Below are positions 1 to 4,850 of a stretch of DNA of 6,876 bases, piece by piece. The notes beneath the pieces are model-generated. The model was not told the origin of the DNA. It ran no database searches and saw nothing but the letters and a program-made list of their open reading frames with translations. This DNA is from Euryarchaeota archaeon UBA250 (GTDB lineage Archaea > Thermoplasmatota > Poseidoniia > Poseidoniales > Thalassarchaeaceae), in the NCBI GenBank assembly GCA_002504845.1, contig DATW01000013.1:23321-30196 (forward strand), given 5' to 3'. Each line of letters starts with the position of its first letter. The first letter of the stretch is position 1. The translations under genes and the position numbers were made by a program.

Positions 1-17
1 CCCCCTCATGGCCCGGT

Positions 18-965
18 ATGGCTGATGGTTTCCACGTGGTCACAGGGGCATTCGGCTATTCAGGAAGATGGATCGCCAAATTGCTTCTAGATCAGGGGAT
101 ACGAGTCAAAACTCTGACCAATGCCATTGGGAGAGATGACCCATTTGATGGGCGTGTCGAAGTAATGCCTATTGATTTTGAAAATACAGATTCTCTCGTA
201 GAATCCCTGCGTGGTGCAGAGGTTTTGTACAATACCTACTGGGTCAGGTATAACAAAAAAACAGAGGGTTACGATCATTCTCTGGCTGCAAGAAACTGCT
301 CAATATTATTTGATGCAGCATTGGAAGCGGGAGTGGGCAGAGTGGTACATTTCAGCGTGTCTCGCCCCGAAGATGCTCCCGGATGGACATACTTCCAAGG
401 CAAAGTGGAAGCGGAGCGGGCATTGAGAGAATCTGGAAACTCCTATGCGATTATCAGGCCAACTCTTCTTTTTGGAGGAAGAAGGAACGTACTGGTCAAC
501 AATATGGCGTGGCTGATCAGAAGCTTCCCTGTCTTTGGGTTATTCGGACGGGGGAACTACCCCATACAGCCGGTTCACGTCGAAGATGTCGCTCGTGTGG
601 CGATAGGCGCCGGCATGAAGAATGAAGACATCACAATGGATGTTGCGGGCCCTGAGACATACACCTACAAAGAATTCGTTAGGGCGATAGCGAGGGGGAT
701 GGGGGTCAGCAGGCTGATCATCCCAGTTCCTCCGGCTATTGGCTGGTTGGCTGGCAGATTATTCGGGATTTTCCTGAAAGATGATGTCATAACAATGGCT
801 GAGATAAGGGGTCTGATGCAGGGTCTGATGGCTTCTGAAGAAGAGCCTCTCGGGAAATTAATGTTCAGCGAATGGATTTCAGAAAATGGCGCTAGTTTAG
901 GTCTCAAATACCATAACGACCTTCGTGAAAGAAGATATTCTTCACCCAATGATGAATTCAATTGA
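18..965 (+). CDS. NAD(P)-binding atypical SDR oxidoreductase / epimerase-like protein (NDUFA9-like)
   Basis: A 315-residue Rossmann-fold protein of the extended/atypical short-chain dehydrogenase superfamily. The dinucleotide-binding motif TGxxGxxG is at residues 9-16 (G10, G13, G16), directly after the first beta strand. A YxxxK pair (Y125, K129) preceded by S113 occupies the usual SDR catalytic place. It is followed by the IIRPTLLFG segment (residues 145-153) typical of NAD-dependent epimerases and NDUFA9/YbjT-like proteins, and a PVHVEDVA segment (185-192) also typical of them. The C-terminal part (about 236-307, ending in an FSEWI...LGLKY pattern) resembles the substrate-side domain of this group. 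The substrate is not predictable; a sugar-nucleotide, lipid or quinone-linked role are all possible. It is probably cytosolic, as no signal peptide or membrane segment is evident. The start at 18 places the glycine motif where the family has it, but no clear ribosome-binding site is visible in the 17 bases before it. The 3' end overlaps the convergent protease gene by 8 bp. Family confident, function not. Confidence 0.88.
   Translation: MADGFHVVTGAFGYSGRWIAKLLLDQGIRVKTLTNAIGRDDPFDGRVEVMPIDFENTDSLVESLRGAEVLYNTYWVRYNKKTEGYDHSLAARNCSILFDAALEAGVGRVVHFSVSRPEDAPGWTYFQGKVEAERALRESGNSYAIIRPTLLFGGRRNVLVNNMAWLIRSFPVFGLFGRGNYPIQPVHVEDVARVAIGAGMKNEDITMDVAGPETYTYKEFVRAIARGMGVSRLIIPVPPAIGWLAGRLFGIFLKDDVITMAEIRGLMQGLMASEEEPLGKLMFSEWISENGASLGLKYHNDLRERRYSSPNDEFN
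809..830 (+). repeat. Short in-frame tandem repeat, 12-bp period
   Basis: The 10-mer GGGTCTGATG occurs at 809-818 and again at 821-830, giving a 12-base period inside the SDR gene. It encodes the GLM-Q-GLM segment (residues 265-271) of the C-terminal domain. The reading frame is preserved. It may be a small tandem duplication or just chance; nothing suggests a regulatory role. Confidence 0.5.
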
Positions 966-1725
966 ACACCAGTTGGTATCCTATCGAGAATACAGCTACG
1001 TCACAAATGGCGTGGGATATCCAGCAGACCCATATCGACCTGTGGCGTATGTACAGCCATGACCAAATTGCAGCTGCTGAGATCAAGCCGAAACATGCTA
1101 TTCCAGTCTGCCACCATTCGAATCCGAACAGATGAAGCGCTAGGGCGTGATGGAGTGTGAACATCAAGGCAGATACGATGATTCCCCCGAGTTCACTTCC
1201 TGTGAGTTCAATTCCCTTCACGGTTATGAACCAACGGAAAACATACTCCTCAAGCATGCTATTGAGGAATATCCAGTAAAACATCCCAGCCACGTAGACT
1301 TCAATACTGGTCAGACCAGTGTTTTGCAGCTGCTCGACCATGGATTCAGTATCTATGGAATCCCCAAGGACCACCCATACTACGAATATTATCGCGCTCA
1401 TAGCCACGCCTGTGACGACCCCCTCGAATATTCCGTTTTTATCCGAAGGCGACCATGAGAGGGGGTTTCCCTCGACCCGCAAGAACCAGTATGTTGGAAT
1501 GAATAATATCCATGCCTTACACAAGATGAAGAATGCCTGGGACGCCAATTCGCCGTCTATCACTGAGAGAGTCATCAATATCGAAAGGGTGGGGGCGAAG
1601 CCGACCAGCGATATTGCTAGTAATGCATTTTTCTCCGACCCCATGCCGAAATCTCGGAATGCATCGTGCATATCCTTTGTGGCTGCTATAGCAAGATCAT
1701 AGACGTACGGGCCTAGTAGCGCCAC
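958..1725 (-). CDS. CPBP-family (Rce1-like) intramembrane glutamic endopeptidase
   Basis: A 255-residue polytopic membrane protein with the three motifs of the CPBP/Abi family in order: EExxxR (E159, E160, R164), FxxxH (F189, H193) and HxxxD (H238, D242). In the archaeal Rce1 homologue of known structure, the equivalent glutamate and two histidines form the active site, so this one looks catalytically intact. Its last motif ends in Asp rather than Asn, which the family allows. About seven hydrophobic segments are visible, near residues 34-56, 61-82, 102-120, 141-157, 179-197, 206-226 and 231-254. The substrate is unknown; in other organisms the family cleaves prenylated proteins or processes or immunises against bacteriocins. 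The longest frame starts at a GTG (1725) and overlaps the end of the upstream aIF2-beta gene by 29 bp. An in-frame stop lies just upstream (1738-1740). An ATG at 1671 (residue 19), preceded by AAAGGAT, is a credible alternative start that would remove the overlap. The 3' end overlaps the convergent SDR gene by 8 bp. Confidence 0.88.
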   Translation of the reverse strand: MALLGPYVYDLAIAATKDMHDAFRDFGMGSEKNALLAISLVGFAPTLSILMTLSVIDGELASQAFFILCKAWILFIPTYWFLRVEGNPLSWSPSDKNGIFEGVVTGVAMSAIIFVVWVVLGDSIDTESMVEQLQNTGLTSIEVYVAGMFYWIFLNSMLEEYVFRWFITVKGIELTGSELGGIIVSALMFTLHHALALHLFGFEWWQTGIACFGLISAAAIWSWLYIRHRSIWVCWISHAICDVAVFSIGYQLVFN

Positions 1726-2107
1726 ATGCCTGACATTTCAGCAGATAAGTACGATCTTCTTTGATGAATCTGGTATCTGGTGCTTTACACTGCCCGCAAA
1801 GAATGAATGTCTTGACATAGGCTACTATCTTCTCCTTGATTCTCTTCGGAGGCACTCTTCCTTTGAGCAATATCCGAGTAGATTCCTGGGTGCCAGAAGT
1901 ACCCAGCTCATTGATTAGGAATTGATAGACATGGTTGGCATCGCGATCCATTGAGTCGACTATCGAGGAGAAGTTTCGAAGTATGGTCTGATTTCCTTCC
2001 AGAAGGATTTCTGGCTCAGGCATTGTCCAGCGAGCACGTTCGCTGATATCCTTTGGAATACGGTCTCTGGCCCTGTCCAACAGCGACTCGTAATCGAACT
2101 CTCCCAT
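1697..2107 (-). CDS. Translation initiation factor aIF2, beta subunit
   Basis: A 136-residue protein matching archaeal aIF2-beta along its whole length. This subunit, with alpha and gamma, forms the GTP-dependent complex that carries initiator Met-tRNA to the small ribosomal subunit. The N-terminal helix (FDYESLLDRA, residues 4-13), which contacts aIF2-gamma in the family, comes first. The central alpha-beta domain follows, with the EGNQT...NF pattern near 37-46, the DRD...FL segment near 54-64 and the RILLKGR strand at 78-84. The protein ends in a zinc ribbon, C104-x2-C107 and C125-x2-C128, all four cysteines present. Length fits the family (about 135-145). The ATG at 2107 is chosen because homologues begin at this helix; the frame stays open to 2230, but the extra residues look unlike the family and would overlap dut. 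A GGTGAGGTGA purine-rich run lies about 27 bases upstream of the ATG, too far for ordinary Shine-Dalgarno use. The gene is first in a probable two-gene unit with the CPBP protease. Confidence 0.95.
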   Translation of the reverse strand: MGEFDYESLLDRARDRIPKDISERARWTMPEPEILLEGNQTILRNFSSIVDSMDRDANHVYQFLINELGTSGTQESTRILLKGRVPPKRIKEKIVAYVKTFILCGQCKAPDTRFIKEDRTYLLKCQACGATRPVRL

Positions 2108-2178
2108 GTGGCTGCTGAACCACCCGTCCCTTTTCACCTCACCGGAGAGGATATGGGCACATAGCCCTAGCAAAGGAC
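2108..2178. promoter_or_regulatory. Divergent intergenic region, aIF2-beta / dut
   Basis: This 71-bp gap separates two divergent genes, so promoters for both must lie here or run into the coding sequences. I see no convincing archaeal TATA box: the only A/T-rich patches are around 2131-2134 and 2151-2154 (GATATGG), and neither is a good match. On the minus strand, 2134-2143 reads GGTGAGGTGA, resembling a ribosome-binding site but set far from the aIF2-beta ATG. On the plus strand AAAGGA (2172-2177) sits almost directly against the dut ATG. The call as a bidirectional regulatory region is inferred from gene orientation only. Confidence 0.4.
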
Positions 2179-2628
2179 ATGGTCGCTCCCATCGAAGTGA
2201 AGGTGGTACGCACGCACCCTGATGCTGCATTACCCGTGAGAGGCTCGGAATACGCAGCCGGATGGGACATAAGAGCCGTCGAACAGACCATCGTAGAATT
2301 CAGAAGTTCAACCATGGTTCCGACCGGATTGAAAGTTGCCATTCCAGTGGGGTACGAGGGGCAGATACGTGCAAGATCGTCTCTTGGTCGAAAGGGGCTC
2401 ATTCTTCCACACAGCATTGGAACGATTGATGCCGATTATCGAGGAGAGTTGTTCGTACTCATGACATGGATTGGAGAAGGGAGTTCATACACCATAGAGA
2501 AAGGAGAACGCATTGCACAGATGGTGATAGCGCCCATCCCACCGAGCGAGTTTACTGAGGTGGATCTGGAGTCTCTAGGCGACACGGAAAGAGGGGAAGG
2601 CGGTTTTGGCTCAACAGGGCGTTTCTGA
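2179..2628 (+). CDS. dut: Trimeric dUTPase (deoxyuridine 5'-triphosphate nucleotidohydrolase)
   Basis: A 149-residue homotrimeric-type dUTPase that hydrolyses dUTP to dUMP and diphosphate, keeping uracil out of DNA and supplying dUMP for thymidylate synthesis. All five family motifs are present in order: motif 1 AAGWDIRA (26-33), motif 2 RSSLGRKG (66-73), motif 3 GTIDADYRGE (81-90) with the catalytic aspartate (D84) and the tyrosine (Y87) that stacks on the deoxyribose, motif 4 GERIAQMVI (109-117), and motif 5 GEGGFGSTG (139-147), the C-terminal P-loop-like arm closing the active site. Motif 3 has the DADYRGE form common in bacterial dUTPases and distinguishes it from dCTP deaminase. Motif 1 has Trp where Tyr or Met is more usual. 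Length is normal. The ATG at 2179 gives a standard N-terminus; AAAGGA lies just before it. It is first in a same-strand series with the PRTase-like regulator (57-bp gap) and lysS. Confidence 0.95.
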   Translation: MVAPIEVKVVRTHPDAALPVRGSEYAAGWDIRAVEQTIVEFRSSTMVPTGLKVAIPVGYEGQIRARSSLGRKGLILPHSIGTIDADYRGELFVLMTWIGEGSSYTIEKGERIAQMVIAPIPPSEFTEVDLESLGDTERGEGGFGSTGRF

Positions 2629-2670
2629 GTTCAAAACGTAAACTATGTCCGAAGCATTCTTGTTACTCGG

Positions 2671-2675
2671 GGTGG
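2671..2675 (+). promoter_or_regulatory. Probable ribosome-binding site for the GfcR-like gene
   Basis: GGTGG, within the G-rich run 2669-2676, lies 10 bases before the ATG at 2686 and resembles the archaeal Shine-Dalgarno core GGTG. No in-frame start codon is seen between the dut stop and this ATG, which supports the assigned start. Confidence 0.45.
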
Positions 2676-2685
2676 GCTTCAAGCC

Positions 2686-3270
2686 ATGCCACCTCAGTCC
2701 ATCGATGAGCTCCGCTCAGCAGTTGCCACAATGAAAGCAAAGGGGCTTAACTCTCAACAAATCGCTGATGAGCTCTCTTTGTCCCAGACAACGATCCAAT
2801 GGTTATCGTCCAGTCAGCAGCCAGTTGAAGATCATCCTGCGGACATCAGAGTCGGATGGAGATCGATAGCTGTCAAGGGCGAGAGGATCGAAGCTGTCTC
2901 GGAAATATTCGCAGACATAATGGTGGAAGAAATAGGGGACGAGGTTGACTCAATAGTTGGTATTTCCATCAACGGCATACCATTTGCCACATGCATAGCT
3001 TCTGGGATGGATCTTGAATTTAGTGTGGCTCGTAGTATCAGCGAAGAGGAAGGTGGGCACCTGTCAGAAGTTTTTGCAGGCGTAGAAGGCAAAAGAGTCG
3101 TTGTTATAGACGACGTTGTTTCGTCGGGTTTGACAATGCGTAAGACCATCGAACACCTCACTAATGCTGGTGCTGAAGTTGTACTCTGTCTTGTACTAGT
3201 GAACAAGACTTGGATGGATGAGATCGATGGCGTCCCCCTGAGAGCCCTTGTTCGCGCCGCTAGAATCTGA
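2686..3270 (+). CDS. GfcR-like transcriptional regulator: HTH fused to orotate-phosphoribosyltransferase-like domain
   Basis: A 194-residue protein with two parts. Residues about 7-42 form a helix-turn-helix (LNSQQIADELSLSQTTIQWL, 21-40), with the spacing of a DNA-binding recognition unit. Residues about 55-194 form a type I phosphoribosyltransferase domain whose PRPP loop VVVIDDVVSSGLT (138-150) carries the paired aspartates and the SSG-T turn that bind PRPP. This architecture, the EGGHLSEVFAGVEGK segment (122-136) before the PRPP loop and the DEIDGVP tail (178-184) match the archaeal family annotated as orotate phosphoribosyltransferase-like protein, to which the haloarchaeal glycolysis regulator GfcR belongs. 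It is therefore more likely a PRPP- or nucleotide-sensing transcription factor than the biosynthetic PyrE enzyme; its actual targets are unknown. Length is close to the family's (about 200). It lies 57 bp after dut and 11 bp before lysS on the same strand, consistent with an operon. Confidence 0.85.
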   Translation: MPPQSIDELRSAVATMKAKGLNSQQIADELSLSQTTIQWLSSSQQPVEDHPADIRVGWRSIAVKGERIEAVSEIFADIMVEEIGDEVDSIVGISINGIPFATCIASGMDLEFSVARSISEEEGGHLSEVFAGVEGKRVVVIDDVVSSGLTMRKTIEHLTNAGAEVVLCLVLVNKTWMDEIDGVPLRALVRAARI

Positions 3271-3276
3271 GGAAGG
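3269..3276 (+). promoter_or_regulatory. Strong ribosome-binding site for lysS
   Basis: GAGGAAGG overlaps the TGA stop of the preceding gene (3268-3270) and ends five bases before the lysS ATG at 3282. This is good Shine-Dalgarno sequence at good spacing. It fixes the lysS start and suggests translational coupling with the upstream regulator. Confidence 0.7.
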
Positions 3277-3281
3277 CACAC

Positions 3282-4850
3282 ATGCACTGGGCGGATCATG
3301 CTGCAAGAGTCCTCTCAGAGAGAGGTGGACCACAGACGGTGGCATCGGGGATAACTCCATCTGGAAGTTTCCACATAGGCCATCTGAGAGAGATTCTTTC
3401 GGCGGAAATGATACATCGAGGCTGCCTAGACAGAGGCGTCGAATCGAGATACATATTCATCGTAGACAGCATGGATCCGTTGAGGAGAGTGTATTCATTT
3501 CTCGATGATTCTTATGAGCAGTATATCGGTCATCCTCTTGCATTCATACCAGCCCCAGGGGTTGATGGGAAGCCAGATGCTTCGCTAGGAAGCTATGCTG
3601 ACCATTTTCTAGATCCCTTCCTGAAGTCTCTAGAAGCCATAGGCGTAGTACCAGAAGTGGTTCTAAACCACGAAGTATACGCATCGGGAGCCTTGGAGAA
3701 CAGAATACATTCCGCTATCGAGAAGCGTGATGAGATAAGGGGCATCATAGAAACCATATCCGGCAGGGATCTCGATGAATATTGGTTCCCATACAATCCT
3801 CTTGGATCCGATGGTAGCCTCGATGGAGTCAAGGTGACAGGGTATGATCGGCCATATGTCCTTTGGAAGGATAGGCACGGCGTGGAAGGAAAGTCAGACA
3901 TAAGGAAAGCAGACGGAAAGATGCCTTGGAGGGTTGATTGGGCTGCTCGGTGGGGCCTTCATGGCATAACCTGTGAGCCGGCTGGCAAGGACCACGGCTC
4001 AGCAGGCGGCTCATATGACACAGGAATACCGATATCACGTCTCTTGGGCCATGAGCCTCCCAGTAAAATGGTCTATGAATGGATACAGATCAAAGGCATG
4101 GGACCCATGTCCAGTTCCAGCGGCAATACGATTGGTCCAATGGAAACTCTAGAAATCGTCCCTCCAGAGATTGTAAGGTACATGATTGCCAGAACGAAGA
4201 TGTCCAAGCACATCGACTTCAATACGGGGAATATGCTGTTCGAAACAGCAGATGAATATGAAAGACTTGTGAAATCCCCTCCCGTTGTTCGAGATGACGA
4301 ACCTCGACGGAAGCAAGTGGCAGCGGCTACGGCACGTGGCGCACTCAGACTGAGCCAAATTGCGAGAGATGTGCCTATTGAGGCAGGACAGGTTCCATTC
4401 AGACACCTTTCACTTTTAGCGCAAATCAGATCCGAGGACGAACTTGTGTGGGAATCATTACGAAAATCCGGGCATCTTTCAGGATACCCTTCTGAGGCTT
4501 TGAAATTACGTCTATCAAAGATGCGGGCTTGGATTAATGGAAAGCACTTTCCCGAAGAAAGCCGCATAGAGATATCGAAAATTGCAGATCGCGCAATGGT
4601 AGATTCACTTGATAGTGCACAAATTGCTTTCATAAGGCATCTTGGGAGTCAACTCAAAGAATGTGAATGGAGCGATTCAAGCATAGGATCTTTGATTGCT
4701 GATTCCATGAACATATGCGACATAGGAGCAAGGGAGGGTTATTTGGCCATATATTCGATACTGATCGGAAGAAGCAACGGGCCCAAGGCCTCCACATTAA
4801 TGGTAGAATGTGATCGTAAAGAGTTGTCAGAGTTATTTTTCCTGGCTTAG
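3282..4850 (+). CDS. lysS: Class I lysyl-tRNA synthetase
   Basis: A 522-residue class I lysine-tRNA ligase, the archaeal form unrelated to the class II enzyme of most bacteria and eukaryotes; it charges tRNA-Lys in the cytosol. The ATP-binding HIGH motif is exact at residues 31-34 within TPSGSFHIGH. The class I LysRS landmarks WRVDWAARW (216-224) and GKDHGSAGGSYDTG (235-248) follow. The KMSKS-equivalent loop is at 276-281, reading GPMSSSSGN: the serines and glycine are kept, but neither flanking position is lysine. The region after it (EIVPPEIVRYMIAR, 291-304) is typical. The C-terminal third, about 325-522, is the helical anticodon-binding part. The five cysteines (48, 231, 461, 479, 510) are all isolated, so the CxxC-type metal sites I would expect in the 168-205 insert are absent. 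Length is normal. A strong ribosome-binding site supports the ATG, and the 3' end overlaps convergent carB by 4 bp. The family assignment is firm. Confidence 0.96.
   Translation: MHWADHAARVLSERGGPQTVASGITPSGSFHIGHLREILSAEMIHRGCLDRGVESRYIFIVDSMDPLRRVYSFLDDSYEQYIGHPLAFIPAPGVDGKPDASLGSYADHFLDPFLKSLEAIGVVPEVVLNHEVYASGALENRIHSAIEKRDEIRGIIETISGRDLDEYWFPYNPLGSDGSLDGVKVTGYDRPYVLWKDRHGVEGKSDIRKADGKMPWRVDWAARWGLHGITCEPAGKDHGSAGGSYDTGIPISRLLGHEPPSKMVYEWIQIKGMGPMSSSSGNTIGPMETLEIVPPEIVRYMIARTKMSKHIDFNTGNMLFETADEYERLVKSPPVVRDDEPRRKQVAAATARGALRLSQIARDVPIEAGQVPFRHLSLLAQIRSEDELVWESLRKSGHLSGYPSEALKLRLSKMRAWINGKHFPEESRIEISKIADRAMVDSLDSAQIAFIRHLGSQLKECEWSDSSIGSLIADSMNICDIGAREGYLAIYSILIGRSNGPKASTLMVECDRKELSELFFLA

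Noticed and set aside
1147..1702. Plus-strand open frames across the protease gene
   Set aside because: They have no recognisable domains and lie opposite a gene with all CPBP motifs; they are shadows of it.
958..1725. Protease gene as a bacteriocin-immunity or defence component
   Set aside because: CPBP proteins can have that role, but no bacteriocin, toxin or defence gene is nearby; the neighbours are housekeeping genes.
2108..2230. N-terminal extension of the aIF2-beta frame up to 2230
   Set aside because: The extra 41 residues have no resemblance to aIF2-beta, homologues start at the helix encoded from 2107, and the extension would overlap the first 52 bases of dut.
2629..2685. Separate promoter between dut and the GfcR-like gene
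   Set aside because: The 57-bp gap has one weak A-rich patch (AAAACGTAAACTATG, about 2633-2647) but no good TATA box; an internal promoter cannot be supported.
2686..3270. Assigning this gene as biosynthetic orotate phosphoribosyltransferase (pyrE)
   Set aside because: The N-terminal helix-turn-helix and the tail match the archaeal regulator family rather than the enzyme.
2832..3299. Minus-strand open frame of 155 residues opposite the GfcR-like gene
   Set aside because: It is rich in Ser/Thr/Pro, as expected from the antisense of a normal coding sequence, with no motif; the plus-strand gene is well supported.
4073..4633. Minus-strand open frame of 186 residues opposite lysS
   Set aside because: Low-complexity Ser/Arg-rich antisense translation with no domain; it lies wholly within a confident lysS.
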